Source: Isoetes taiwanensis
Lineage: Eukaryota; Streptophyta; Lycopodiopsida; Isoetales; Isoetaceae
Reading direction: 5' to 3'
Assembly: GCA_021234155.1 (NCBI GenBank)
Contig: JAJEKV010000020.1
Span: 3,828,563 to 3,892,562 of the forward strand
Length of the DNA stretch: 64,000 nucleotides
Part shown: in pieces, positions 1-11,880 of the stretch
Numbering within the stretch: position 1 is the stretch's first letter
How the letters are laid out: each line of letters begins with the position of its first letter
Notes under the pieces: generated by a model
Database searches by the model: none
What the model was told of the DNA's origin: nothing
What the model saw: only the letters and a program-made list of their open reading frames with translations
Position numbers and translations under genes: made by a program

Positions 1-870
1 AACTCGGTTCGCGCCCCGCAACATTCCACTATGCGCAGACATCTTGCATATTTCCATAAGGTCACCAAAGATGGATGCACAACGTCTTCCCCGAGGGCTT
101 TGTTATTGGCACAAGAGCCACAACGACCGAAGAGGGTATGGCAGAGCACCGCCGTGGGTGGTTCGCAACGCGGGTCTATAGACTATCATCGATTGTGGCT
201 ATGCCCGATGCCCGGGGAAAGTCGCGACACCAATGAGCGCTTTGCCACCACTGTGGGATGCGACCACACTGCAAAGCCTAAAAACGAGCACTACCACATG
301 CAAGTTAATCCAACACCGGAACATGGCCCACACCAGTGCCTTGAAAGCATATATCTATGAAGAAATAGAGAGCTATTGCCTCCGTGGAGGACGGGGTCCC
401 ATCATCTCGAATTGAAACAGTCGTTGGGACTCTACGATGGAGGGCGTAGAATCCCCGGATGAGAGAATATGCCAAGTGTTGCCACATGCGCATAATAGAG
501 GATGAGCACCATGCTCGCAAGAAGTGTGCGGCATATACACATATCCGAGCAACACATGCTGATCTTAGATGCTCTCGGCACCGGGCCAGATCAATTCTTG
601 GGCATCGCCAATGGTTGCACGTCTCGCATCCTACATTTTGCAAGTCTCTACCGGTCGAGAATCCCTTACGGACAAGGGATCGAGAGCCTACTACCAGGGT
701 TTTTCCTCCCATGTGGGGGTTTTTTCATCCCAGTAGTAGGGACACATTGTATAGTAGCATTTGTCTTTTTGGTATGGTTTTATCTGCTTTGTATACTGCA
801 TGTACCGTCTCATAGGTCAGTTTGGCCTCCGCGGACGTTAAAATATACTTCCTTCCTTCCTTCCAATCAA
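1..870 (+). mobile_element. LINE 3' remnant with (TTCC)n tail
   Basis: Decayed 3' end of a non-LTR retrotransposon of the same family as the copy at 23.9-30.3 kb. Shared pieces are the stretch RRHLAYFHKV (compare RHIIYFQKV), the C-terminal zinc-knuckle region with EDEHHA...AYTHIR (compare EDECHA...AFAHIR), and a 3' UTR with a G-rich/T-rich hairpin near 695-725 followed by a CTCCGYGGAYGYTAAAA-like end. The end runs into (TTCC)n at about 850-868. The frame is broken several times. The 5' part lies outside the window. Confidence 0.75.
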
Positions 871-1049
871 TGATCCATAGAAATGGAAGAGTAGACAAAA
901 TCGTGCAGAACCGAGGATGGCAAGGGCATATAAGGCCGTGCTATCTGCTTTGCGCATCAATAAATGGACCTTCCAATTGTTCATATACCCAACCTGGAGC
1001 AAACAGAGCACTAGACACGCCAGCATCTAAGAAAAAAATAATAGAGCAC

Positions 1050-1330
1050 ATCCTTCGGCTCTGCTCTGCTCTGCTTCTTCGGCTCTGCATCCAGCTACAC
1101 AAGTCAGAGAAAAGGGATCTGCCACAACCTTGCATGAATTCGTCAAAAGCATTAGTATAGGAATGTCTATCATCGCCAGAAGAAGAAAAAGGGGCAGAAT
1201 AAATAAAAGGGCTGTAAACATAATGAGCCCATCCTTTAGCTCTGCTTTCTTCGGCTCTGCTCTGCTATGCTTCTTCGACTCTGCATTCGGCTACACAAAT
1301 CAAAGAAAAGCGACCTGTATGCAAAGTTCC
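1050..1330. repeat. Diverged direct duplication, ~85 bp units
   Basis: The segment at about 1052-1135 (GCTCTGCTCTGCTTCTTCGG, then a CTACACAAGTCAGAGAAAAG stretch) recurs at about 1245-1325 with substitutions. The unit is rich in TCTGC. No coding role is seen. Confidence 0.6.
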
Positions 1331-3454
1331 TTGGCCTTCTTGGGTCTTGCTTTAGTAAAGAAATTTTGCACGAAAACATAGAACCCTAAAATGGATTAGG
1401 TCGAGGCCTGCATGCTTCAGCTTTCAAATTTCATAGGTGAACCATTGAAAATTGGCACCAAAATCAACGCCAGAGTATGTGCACTCTAGATGTACCGATT
1501 AGTACGTCTCGTGGAATACCGTCATAAAATCATATAAAAACCTTAAGGAAAAAAGTATAAAAATACAAAAGAAGCCCCCTGTTATTTTGCTACATATTTG
1601 TATTTGTGTGAGGGTATGCCAATGCTATTTATAGAGCACGTATTTTATTTCTTGTTAGTTTGCACTCCCAACCTATGGCTTTGGCATGCATGCAATGCAT
1701 GCACTTTGCAATGCATGCGCACAGTGCATCCATACCATGCAATGCACGCATATTGAGTCCCTTTAGTACTTAACACCATGCAAGGCACATTGCTTACTTT
1801 TCTTTTGCGGCCATATAGGTATTTTCACATAAGAGACATACAACATTCATCTTCATTGTATGAGAGCCAGAATTCACAAATCCCCTGTTCATACAGGCAT
1901 AGCTTATTATACTCAAGTAGCAAGTTGTGACATCGTGCTGATGCAAGCAACAAGGTCCAGTAGTATCTTCATGAGAATCTCGTTGCTTTTGCTTGTATTT
2001 TAGTCCTTCAAAGAAGGACAGAAGGATATGCCTCTCAAAGCATAATTTGCAAGCCTCTTTGTCATGTGCATCCAACTGAAGAAAGCTTTGAAGTAAGTTT
2101 TGCCAAGTTATATGATTGCATAGTTGTGATTTGCGTATTGGGCAAGGGTTATTTCACAAGAGATCGAAGTTGCAAGTTGTAATAAGCTAACTTACTTATA
2201 GAATGTTTTGAAATGTAATTCCAATTTGTATCCTAAATACATAATAATATTGTCATACATTTTATTATTATTTACACATTTGTTTGTCAATTTATAATGT
2301 AAGCGTAAGATTCATGATTGTTATTGCTTTCCTTTATTTGTTCGTTTTATTGCTTGCTACAAGGTTGCCTTCGACTCTAAACACATTTCAATGGTATGGG
2401 AGGCCATGGTACATTTTTAAGGTATTTGAGGCTGCAAGGCAACCTACCAAGGTGTGCTCGACTAGGGATATTTGCACTTCGTTGTATTCTACAACATAAG
2501 CTATCCCATGTTCTTTACTGTATTAATATTATTTCATACCTATGACCCATTTTCCATGTAGTTCCATTACAACATTTTCTAAGTATAGAGCCCGTGTTGT
2601 ATAGAACCACCCTTAGGCCCCAAAGGCCCAAAAGTTTTTTTGGACCCATGCACACCCCTAGGCCATCTTTGTTTTTAGCGCAACAGCTTAACCCTGTGTG
2701 TCACGTTATCTCAGCTTAAGCTATCCACGTGTCCAAATAAATGACTTGGACCAGATTTTAGACATTGGATTTTGATCTAAACTAATATACAGTTGAGAAA
2801 AATAAGAAATATGATGTGTGTCCCCATGCCTTTTCATCAATCGCTTCCGTTTCTCATGGCCTCTCCTTCTCACAAACTATCGCCTATGGTTAGATTAGAA
2901 GATGCTCTACAAAGGTAAATTAGGTTTTGCTTAGCTTCTATTTATTGCAGCTCTATCTCAGCATTAATTAAGATCATCGTAATTTCATTCCGGCATCAAC
3001 CTTGCTTCACATTTATCTTTTCTTTTTCCAACTTTCATTTCCTCTTCATGCAAGCAACGAACCCTTATAATTTAGGGTCTTTCCAACGGCTTGCTTCTGA
3101 AAAAGGAGGATATGATGAGTGTCCATTTATGCAGCAAGACGATGCCAGAAATCCAAAATTCTGCAACACGAAGAGACCAAGAAAACATTTTGATCAGCAG
3201 AGTGAGCTGCAAAGGATCAGATGTATTTTGTTCAGTGGTAACAACCCGCTTAGGGTTTAGATTTTATCTCAAAGGGAAGGGAAGGGGGGCCCCTTCCCGC
3301 AAAATAAACGACTTGGACCACCGGCAGTAGATATTGGTTTTGATCTAAACTAATAAGGGGAGCTCCCCCCCCCCCACAAAATGGAGAAGTGGGGAGCCGT
3401 CAAAAACTCGCCGGATTTGCCACAGTTGTGTATGAAAATCTGAATACTTATAGA
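1331..3454. other. Non-coding stretch, no gene recognised
   Basis: AT-rich sequence without a convincing ORF or splice pattern. It holds a CATGCA-rich cluster (1684-1750) and a duplicated phrase (AATGACTTGGACCA ... TTTTGATCTAAACTAATA) at about 2738-2790 and again at about 3306-3355. A 17-base string at 1578-1594 recurs at 19969 and 20409. A run of C lies at 3366-3377. Confidence 0.5.
1684..1750. repeat. Cluster of CATGCA / TGCATG motifs
   Basis: Within about 65 bases there are several overlapping copies of GCATGCA and TGCATGC. The motif matches the RY element bound by plant B3 factors of the ABI3/FUS3/LEC2 class. No gene start is evident beside it, so regulatory use is only a possibility. 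It may be simple-sequence drift. Confidence 0.35.
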
Positions 3455-3475
3455 TTTATATGAAAATCTGTATAG

Positions 3476-3735
3476 ATTTGAAGCCTTGAAGCCTTGAAGC
3501 CTTGAAGAACCGAAGCCTTGAAGCCTCGAAGCCTTGATGCCTTGAAGAACCGAGGATTTGAAGATTTATATGAAAATCCTTGCTTCAGATTTGAAGCCTT
3601 TCTTTTTCCAAGCCTTGAAGATTTGAAGCCTTGATGCCTTGAAGAACCGAAGAACCGAAGATTTGTACTTATAGATTTGAAGCCTTGAAGCCTTGAAAAA
3701 CCGAAGCCTTGAAGCCTTGATGCCTTGCCGATGAA
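3476..3735. repeat. AAGCCTTGA minisatellite
   Basis: Tandem and near-tandem copies of the 9-mer AAGCCTTGA, interspersed with GAACCGAAG and GATTTGAAG variants and a longer phrase containing ATTTATATGAAAATC. The reverse-strand ORF across it (repeats of GFKASRLQ) is a by-product of the repeat. Confidence 0.85.
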
Positions 3736-4120
3736 GCATCTCGAAGCAAACCCCAAACGAATTCGGCCCAACACTAAGAGGCTAAGAAAACATTTTGAAT
3801 CGTCCGCCCTATTTCCATTCCGTTATATTGGCGAATGCCACGTGGCGTCACCAAAATAATTTGGGCGACCCACTTTCCATTTTGTAGTTGTGTTGATCGG
3901 CTATAGCTTGAAAGCAGGTTGAAATCTAGCTTAAAACGGCCAACCATGAAATCCACAAGTCTGCTTTTCACCACATATTTCGTGGCAATCATCAGGGCTT
4001 TTACTCCCTCTTTTTTGTAGCCACAGATGAATACAACAGGCTTATAGGTATTACTTCGTGTTGATAAATCAATTGAAAAAAAAAATACTAGTGTTTGATT
4101 AAGCTGATACCCTGCTTGGC

Positions 4121-4381
4121 ATGGCTAGAATTAGCTGTATTGAAAACCGAGATGGGATGCCATTCATATTTGCAGATGGAGCTATCAGAGCTAAACAAGA
4201 TCTACATCCTCCACTCTTTTATTTGAACCTTTTGAACAAAGATTCAGGATCTTTCATTTACAACACACCATTGGAAACTTTTGAAGAAGCAATCTGCAAG
4301 GCTTTTGATCATGGTGTTATTTCTTTGCAATCAATCTTACAACTGGAACCTTTTATTGTGGAGAACTTGTTCTGGAGTCAG
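4121..4381 (+). pseudogene. Dynein-heavy-chain-like exon, part 1, cut by a retrotransposon
   Basis: An open frame with features of a conserved protein: PPLFYLNL, TPLETFEEAI and QLEPFIVENLFW. This pattern resembles the N-terminal stem of axonemal dynein heavy chains (PLF..L ... PSLE.FE ... LE..LF), but I place it by eye only. A plausible acceptor (GGCTAG) lies just upstream, at 4128. The frame runs straight into the gypsy composite at 4382. Removing the insert and one GTCAG joins it in frame to 16682-16747 (...FWSQ then VPLLHCVNLQEPKI), which then meets a GTACAA donor. The gene is therefore disrupted. Another large conserved protein is possible. Confidence 0.4.
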
Positions 4382-4714
4382 TGTTAATTGGGAGTTCTTG
4401 GCATACACCCTGTAGCAACAGTCTATGACTGCCGGATGCTACAAAGCTGCCATGCTCATGATCACAAAACAAGAACAAAAAAAAAAGATGTACAAAGAGT
4501 AAAGGGAACGTGGCCAAATGAGGCTCTCCAAATTTGAGATAAAACCTGAGTACATCTGAAGAGGCTCCAGTCTAATATAGTGTAGACCGCAAATCTGAGC
4601 CCTATATCTAACTAAATCTAAGCCATACACTTAAGTTAACCTAAACATGCCAAGTGTCGTCTGCCACCACTAACACCTAACATGTGTACAATGTTAACCA
4701 CTAGGTGGTTAACA
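4382..4714 (-). repeat. Left outer repeat (segment A)
   Basis: Starts TGTTAATTGGGAG and ends GGTGGTTAACA on the plus strand. It closely matches 16373-16676 at the other end of the composite and directly abuts the left GTCAG. The purine-rich AGGAGGAGGCAG on the minus strand (4715-4726) precedes it, as a polypurine tract would precede a 3' LTR. Confidence 0.7.
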
Positions 4715-4731
4715 CTGCCTCCTCCTAAAAA

Positions 4732-5062
4732 TATTTAGGGTCTGGGTTCGGGATCTCCTGCAAGACAGCCCTCTATGAGGACCCTTGGATCAAACAAGAG
4801 AATCCTTGTTGAGTGTCATGCGGGATTTTGCAAAAGAGAACAGAGAGAAAGGAAATGAGAGAACAACACAAAACAGTGAGCTGAAATAAGACTTTCTTGA
4901 TATCAACTTGAATAAATGAACTCTCGTCAAGCAAGAGGAAAACAATCGAGATAAGGCCAAAATCTCATCTAAAACTTGAGGTCAATTTCTACTCATATAT
5001 ATAGTACAATGGCCTTGGGCCCAAAATAGATAGTCATGTACACGACGCGTCTGGGACTAACA
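4732..5062 (-). repeat. Left inner repeat (segment B) with polypurine tract
   Basis: Closely matches 15806-16098 plus the ATAGTCATGTAC linker. On the minus strand it begins TGTTAGTCCC and is preceded at 5063-5080 by a strong polypurine tract (GGTGGGGGAAGGGAGGGG). It therefore looks like a normal 3' LTR start for the gag-pol element. It lies inside segment A rather than outside it. Confidence 0.7.
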
Positions 5063-5548
5063 AACCCCTCCCTTCCCCCACCAAATGAATGAGAATGAGA
5101 AAAAGCATGAATAGTCTCAGGAGGTGCCCAAGTCAGGAACCTGCTGGAAATCATCTTGACGACTATGAGGGCGTGGCCTCGTACGATACTTCGTGATGAG
5201 TTCTTGCCGGTCTTTTAGTGTATCAGAAGTGTTGAGGCCAATTGAATGGGTCGCGTCAATGAGAAACCCTGACTACACCATATCTTCAAGGGCACGGTGG
5301 GCTTCCGCGGGAACATACTGGCACTCGATGAGAAGGCGTGTCTGAAGGCCAAAGGCACCTGCACTGGCATTGAGATTGCAATAATAAATGGGGCGCTTAT
5401 GTGGAAGGGAACACTGGAGGAGACATTTCAAAGCTGCGCAGAAGCCAGCTTGACGATGAACTGAGGGATCGGAAGAAGATGTAGCAGCACTTCAAAAATT
5501 AGGTGAGACTCCAGGCGGCTTGAGCAGGCGTCTGCCAACCTCGTTCAT

Positions 5549-8520
5549 TCAGGATATAAATCCAATTTCAAGTGTGCTCCAATGTTTCACCCTCTTGCCA
5601 GACAGAGCGGCGAATAAAGCGTGAATCCCATTGGAAGTCTGTAGAGATGTGAGTGGGAGTCCAATCTGCGTGACCAGCGAGAACCATGGTCCAAAATGGG
5701 AAACGCCAATCAGATGTGAGATATTGACGGCGTGGGGTGCTCCCAAAGATGTATACATGTGATTTTCAGGAAGAGGCTGCATCATGGGCTTCTGTGCCTG
5801 ATCACGAGATTCCTTGAGAAGATCAGCATCTACAGTCTGACACCTTGTTCCCAATCTGAACAGGGAAGCAAAATGTGCACAGAAGGAGGGACCCATTTCG
5901 TTGGAATGGTCTGACTGTCAAGGTAGGCACGAAGGGTGTTGAATCCTCCAAGATGCTGTAAATAGATCTGGGCAAATTGAATTCCCATATCTTCATTCAA
6001 AACTTTCCTGGCCTGGTGCAGAGTTTCGGCAATCCAAAGAGGGAGGTGATGAGCAAGCTCCTGCATATACTCATCCTTGAAGGCATTGGCCCACTTCTGA
6101 TCCGGAAGGTATTTATTCTCAGACAGCAAAAGCCATTTAGCATTTTCAATGCCATGGAAAGCACGACTTTGTCCATCATCAATTATCCAAAGTGTCTGCT
6201 AGATAGAAATCATGAATTACATATGCCATGGGTTGAATCAGGCAAAAAATAAAGAAATCTTGATCATCACAAGTGAGGAGGCCATATACCAAGAGGGCGC
6301 AAAAGAGACCTTTGTCTTCAATGGATAGATTAGGCCAAATGGTAAGAAGATCATTGGTGCTGAGGGGCTCATGAATTTTGCCATTAGCAGAATACCACTT
6401 AAGCAGGAAAAGATGGCGGCGTGAGACATTATAGTCCAGATAGCTTGTGGGTGTTGAGAAATCTCATGGAATGGTGAGAGCTAACTGAAGATATGTCTCA
6501 TGCTGACTCTGAGCTTCTTCGGCAGATTGAATAGCTTGCTTCAGCTGATGTTCCATGTCATGAATTTTATTATCCTTCTCAGCTAGAAGGCATGACTGAT
6601 CTCGAATCTTCCTATGAGAGTGCGTGGCCTGTGATGATGATGACCCTTGAGTAGAAAGTCATGGCGAAGATCGGCAATTTCCGTATCATCAATCAACTCG
6701 TTTTACAACCCGCAAGCTAAACTTATAAAGCCATGACTGGGCTCGAATGGCCGCTAGTTCACCTTCTAGAGCAGATATGTGAACATCTCCTTGAGCAATG
6801 AGATGAAGCTGACGAGTGTAATCACTGTGTAACCCTGTGTACAAATCCTGGCTGTCAGCAAGAATTTTGTCTTGAGCCAGAAGTTCTTGAATAGTGGTTT
6901 GCAGTTGAACTTGCTGGTCTTCTAATGTGGCACTCTTGTCTTGTTCAGCTTTGAGAGCGTCACAGGTCTGTAGTAAGGCAGCATGCTTACGTTGGAGGCT
7001 ATCTTCTAAAGTTTGAACTTGAGTGGTGGCAGCCTGGAATTCATGGTGAACAGCATCCGTGGAATCCATATACTCTTTGATGCCATTCATGAATTGCTCC
7101 TGCGAATCTTGAAGTCTGAGCATGCATTCAGCTACTACTTGCTCATATTGATACAGGGCGCGTCTCGACTAAGAAGGTAGCAGAGGTTGAACTTGCAAGG
7201 AGGGCCGTGGAATGACAGATGTAGTGCGTTGAATGACTGTGTACAAATCCTGGCTGTCAGCAAGAATTTTGTCTTCATCTTTGAGTTGAGCCAGAAGTTC
7301 TTGAATAGTGGTTTGCAGTTGAACTTGCTGGTCTTCTAACGTGGCACTCTTGTCTTGTTCAGCTTTGAGAGCGTCACAGGTTTGTAGTAAGGCAGCATGC
7401 TTACGTTGGAGGCTATCTTCTAAAGTTTGAACTTGAGTGGTGGCAGCCTGGAATTCATGGTGAACAGCATCCGTGGAATCCATATACTCTTTGATGCCAT
7501 TCATGAATTGCTCTTGCGAATCTTGAAGTCTGAGCATGCATTCAGCTACTACTTGCTCATATTGATACAGGGCGCGTCTCGACTAAGAAGGTAGCAGAGG
7601 TTGAACTTGCAAGGAGGGCCGTGGAATGACAGATGCAGTGCGTTGAGAGACTTGATGAGAGTGTGATTTTTTTATTTCCGTGGATTGAGAGGATGGGACA
7701 TTGATGACAGGACCCCGACGTAGCTCTTGAGGTTGTGGGGATGGCTGCTCTTCTGGATGGTGACGGGAACTTTTTTCTTGAAGTTCTTTGATGGCAAGAA
7801 TGGTGGAAGAAGGCTGGTGACTGGAGGTCTGAGAAGTGGCATCAAATTGACTGGACACAGGGAGACAATGGTTGATGATAGCCTGAAAATGTGCACCCAC
7901 TGCGGATTCTAGGCCCGAACTTGGAGATTGGCGAATGCGATCAACTTCATGAAGTAAGCGCTGGAACATTATCTAAGGCCAATCAACAAAACTCGTGGAG
8001 TGGATGGCGACAACGGCAGTGTGGAAAAAATGTCTATTAATGTGGGTGTTCTTTATGGAATAACCATAGAACTTCCGCCACAGAAACTTGACAAAGGCTT
8101 CATGGGGCTTTGCAATATTGGTAAGCTTGTGAGTAGTGGCCGCATATAGGGAGTTTGGCCATAAACTGTGACGTCGTGATCCTGCAAAGCAGCCTAATTC
8201 AGAGAAGGTATTCTTCTAGGTAATTGAAATACCTGAGCTAGAAGATTCTAATTGATGGTGATACGATTTTGATCGACCACCGTTTGGTAACTGCATCAGT
8301 CTTGACAAGATGAGCGACAAACTGCCGAAATTGAGTGGGATTATAAAATGGAAAGTTCTTGCTTGGAGAACTCAAATAACCCTGCCCTTTCAGCGACTTC
8401 TTTACCGGTGCCTTCCAAAGGATCTCGAACAGTTGCAGTGGAGAAAATAACAGATTCAAAAAGCGCGAGATCCATTAGTGTGGTGGCCTGGAGAGTTGGA
8501 AGCTTTGGAGAAGCGGCCAT
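5549..8520 (-). pseudogene. Extra 3' ORF of the gypsy element (coiled-coil protein), decayed
   Basis: Downstream of integrase on the same strand there is about 3 kb of coding-like sequence. It begins MAASPKLPTLQATTLMDL at 8520 and continues through several frames. Features are an N-terminal part with FRQFVAHLVKTDAVTK and FVKFLWRKFYGYSIK; a proline/serine/glutamine-rich linker; a heptad-like coiled coil (VQTLEDSLQRKHAALL, KAEQDKSATLEDQQ) within a tandem duplication; and a C-terminal part with KWYSANGKIHEPLSTNDLL and KKVLNED-like helices. I see no signal peptide or membrane segment, so an envelope role is unsupported. I do not recognise the family. It may be a lineage-specific additional ORF or a captured host gene. 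Confidence 0.55.
6836..7647 (-). repeat. Tandem duplication, ~402-bp unit, inside the extra ORF
   Basis: 6836-7237 and 7238-7647 are nearly identical head-to-tail copies covering the coiled-coil region and part of the flanking linker. The second copy has 12 additional bases (adding LKDE). The duplication shifts the downstream frame and is recent judging by the near identity. Confidence 0.9.
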
Positions 8521-8604
8521 GGCGATCGACAAGGAAAAGTTATGAAAACAAAAGACGGAGAGCAATTTGCGAAAACTTTTAGGGCGCGCGTCTGTTCAGG
8601 AAGG

Positions 8605-8612
8605 TTTTTATA
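8605..8612 (-). promoter_or_regulatory. Putative TATA box for the extra ORF
   Basis: TATAAAAA on the minus strand, 85 bases upstream of the ATG at 8520. That spacing allows a start site near 8578 and a short leader. Between integrase and this box lies about 0.8 kb of non-coding sequence, including a GC-rich tract (about 9110-9300). Only sequence position supports it. Confidence 0.4.
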
Positions 8613-9409
8613 GGCAGCAATGAAAGTAGAATCTGAATCGTTGGAGGTGCCAGATGGCAGCAGAGATGAAGAAAGCTTCCTGAATGCAAAAAATTTGCTT
8701 AATTCCCAAACCGCAACTAAGAGCGAATGAATGGTGAAGATGAACTGGAGTGAACGGTGGGATGGGACGTCGAGGAGATACGAGTAATGATGGTGGATGG
8801 TCGTGGTATTAAGGAGAAATAATTAAGACGGGCAACTCGAGAGTCGAACGTTCTTTAAAAATGGTGGCAGACACAGCAGTGCATAGGGTTTGTACCATGA
8901 CGAGATTTGTGGCTGATTAGCAAAATCTTGGATTGGAATGTGCCTTGCATGCTGACACATCAGCAGCAATTTGATTGGGCCACGATAGCAGCCTTCAGGC
9001 AGTAGTACTATATAAGACGAGCAAAGTTACGAGAGGGGAACACCAGTTTGCTGCGATGGATATGCCCAACATCATGCCGAAGAATTGCAATGAGTGGATA
9101 ACTTGCCGATGAACGACCGATCTCCGAAGTCGCGAAACCGCCGCGGATTCCTATGGATCGGTTGGGCCGGGATCAGCCCATAATCCCCGATCCCCGACCA
9201 ACCCACGGGGCGTGGTGTTGCACTTTGCGGCCGAACCCCGAAAGCCTCTACCTCATCCCCGCAGACGCTTGTCTTTTGCCGCCCGAACCGGAGTAGCCGG
9301 GCTTGTAACTTAGGATTTTGTACATAGGGCTAAGCCCATAGCGAATAAGTATGGGCGATGCCCAATTTTATTTATGTATATGAATGGTCGTCGGTTGTGT
9401 CTATATGAA

Positions 9410-10775
9410 AAATTTAGGGCGAAAGCCATTAACCAGAGTGGGTAACGGAGTGCCATCCAATTCAGCGAGTCGAAACACACTGGGTTGCACCACTTTGATA
9501 ATCTGATAAGGACAAGCCAGCGAAACTTCAATTTCCCCGGAAAGTTTTTGTATTTGGAATCGTAAAGAAGAACTAAATCTCCTTCCTTGAATGTCTTTGC
9601 TTTGATGTGCTTGTCATGCAATTGTTGCCTAGTGAGAACGCAAAGATATGCATCTCTGCGAAGCTCATCCAACTGTTGTAACTGATATACTCGTTCCTGG
9701 AGTGCCGCAGGTGGATCATGCACCGTAGCCAGTTGAAAACGGAGAGATGGAAGCACATACTCAAAAGGCATGAGAGCCTCCTGGCCATAAACCAATTTGA
9801 ATGGTGTGTGCCCTGTAGCAATTTTGGAACTGGTATTATAAGCCCACAGAACAGTAGGTAGTTTTTCCTGCCAGTCAGTGCGAGAAGCATCACAAATTTT
9901 CTTCAAGATGGTAATGAGAGTCTTATTTGTGCTTTCGGCAAGGCCATTCCCTTGTGGATAATATGGAGTGCTCTTTCTGTGATGAATGTGTAAATAATCC
10001 GTCAATTCTTTGATGGTCTGTTTGACAAAATGAACGCCACGATCACTAACAAGTTCTGTGGGACAGCCAAAACGAGTGATGACATGCGTGTAGAGAACCT
10101 TAGCCGTACTGGCAGCAGTATTGTCAGGCAGTGCACATGCCTCCGCCTACTTGGTGGCATAAGCCATGAGAACCAGTATGTAGCGGGCACGGGTGTATCG
10201 CGCGGGTGGATCCATTGGCCCAATCAAATCCATTCCCCATTTGCTGAAGGGTAACGGGATGGCAACCTGGGTCGACCCACACGCTGACAGACATCACAGT
10301 TGCGTGCTTGAGCATGGGCATCCTTGAAGAGCGTGCGCTAAAAATAGCCTGCCAGAAGAATCTCGCGGGATGTGATGTCACCACTGAAATGTCCTTCTCC
10401 ATGGCCTTTATGAGCTTGACGAACAATCTCTGGTACTTCATGAGGAAGAACACACCGACGCAAAACCATGTCCTTGCCACGTTTATAGAGATGGCCCGCA
10501 ACCATGGTATAGTCATGGACCTCACGGAGGAACTGTTGACGGCGTGACCGAAGCTTCTCAGGAGAGAGCATCGGGTCTTCAGATGGGAATGCACCAGAGA
10601 GAAGATACTGTTGATAGTCATGAAACCCGTGTGGCGTGGCCGTGACCTGAAAGAGTTGTGCATCTGGAAAGGCATCTGAAACACTCGTGGATGGGTCGCC
10701 CGTGTGGATGCGTGAGAGATAATCTGGCACAACATGAGACTTACCAACCTTGTGAATGATCTCAAAGGGACCCAA
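9410..10775 (-). pseudogene. Gypsy integrase, frameshifted
   Basis: Contains the HHCC-type N-terminal region (HKGHGEGHFSGDIT...CDVCQRVGRP) and the catalytic core (GMDLIGP; LVSDRGVHF; PYYPQGNGLAESTNKTL, giving the D, D and E context). The C-terminal barrel includes KFRW, then after a frameshift PYQIIKVVQPSVF and LDGTPLPTLVNGFRPKFF. No chromodomain follows. Several frameshifts split it between three frames. Confidence 0.85.
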
Positions 10776-10779
10776 CGGT

Positions 10780-11880
10780 CAAAGCGACCCGTGGGCGTGG
10801 TTTTGTTGATCAGATAAAGGAGAGCTTGATGATCAACGAAAAATTTGTTCTTGCTACCCAACAAATAATGATGGAATCGTTAGACACAGAAGACAAGGCC
10901 CAACGCTTCCCTTTCCATGGCTGAATAATTCCGCTCGGCTGGGTTAAGTTTCCTGCTAGCATAGCGAATAGATTTGTCTGTGTGCGCATCATATGCTTGA
11001 GAAAGAACAACACCAATAGCAAAAGCCGAGACATCGACATGGACATGGAAAGGTTTGTCCCACTGAGGGGGAACAAGAACCAGAGCTTGAGTTAGTAAGA
11101 TCTTCAGCTTCTGAAATGCTACATCCGCCAGGGGATTCCAAGCCCAAGACGATTCATCACCCGTGAGTTTATGAATGGGATCAGCAATAGTAGCAAGTTC
11201 AGGAATGAAGGTTGCATAGTAATTGACTTTACCCAAGAAGAAGCATGTCTCATTGATGTTCGAAGGTGCGTGTGCCTTCATCACACAACTGATTTTGGCA
11301 GGATCTGTGGTGATGCCTTCTTTACTAACAACATGACCAAGAAGGATACCAGAGGTGACACAGAAACTACATTTTTCTGGATTTAGACTGATACCAGACT
11401 CAAGCTCTAATTTGTCAAGATGTTCTTCCATGGAGCTATATGCAGAAAAATCATCCTGAAAAAATTGTATAAAGGCATTGTCTTTCATGTAGTCTTGAAA
11501 TACAAAAAGCATGATACGTTGAAGGAAAAGTTTGACCTCATAAATCAAACCAGCTGCAAGAAGTTTGTCTATTTCGGCTTTGACACGGTCAGTTTGGGTT
11601 GAGCATGTATTGTCGTTGCTAGATTGGACGTGCATCGGGTTTGGTGGGAATGGTTAGTTCTCCCAACTCTTTCTTGATACCCCTTAAGTATTTGTAGCTC
11701 TACGCAAAGATATGCTTTAACTTCTTTAGCATGAGCTTTATAGTTGGGTGGAAGATTTGCAGCCAACCTGACAAGTTGATTTTCGACAAGATCCACGACT
11801 TCCACTTCTGGAGTTTGAATGTGCGGGACTACTTCTGTGTCGTTGACAACATGAGCAGGAGGTTGGGACCAGGTTGTTTT
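10780..11880 (-). pseudogene. Gypsy reverse transcriptase and RNase H, RT core deleted
   Basis: Order on the minus strand: linker, then EIDKLLAAGLIYEV, then directly FLQRIM and FFQDDFSAYSS (catalytic YVDD-region variant), LNPEKCSF, LLGHVVSKEGI, NYYATFIPELA, then RNase H (FHVHVDVSAFAIGVVLSQ; YSAMEREALG). The block normally lying between AGLIYP and FQR (WVSPV, fingers and palm motif A, MPFGL) is missing, roughly 100 residues. This copy therefore cannot make functional RT. RNase H continues in another frame to about 10780 (FFVDHQALLYL). Confidence 0.8.

Noticed and set aside
3448-3774. 108-codon minus-strand ORF with GFKASRLQ repeats
   Set aside because: A translation of the AAGCCTTGA minisatellite, not a gene.
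5549-8520. Envelope gene in the gypsy element
   Set aside because: No signal peptide, membrane anchor or processing site seen in the extra ORF, so an envelope call is not supported.
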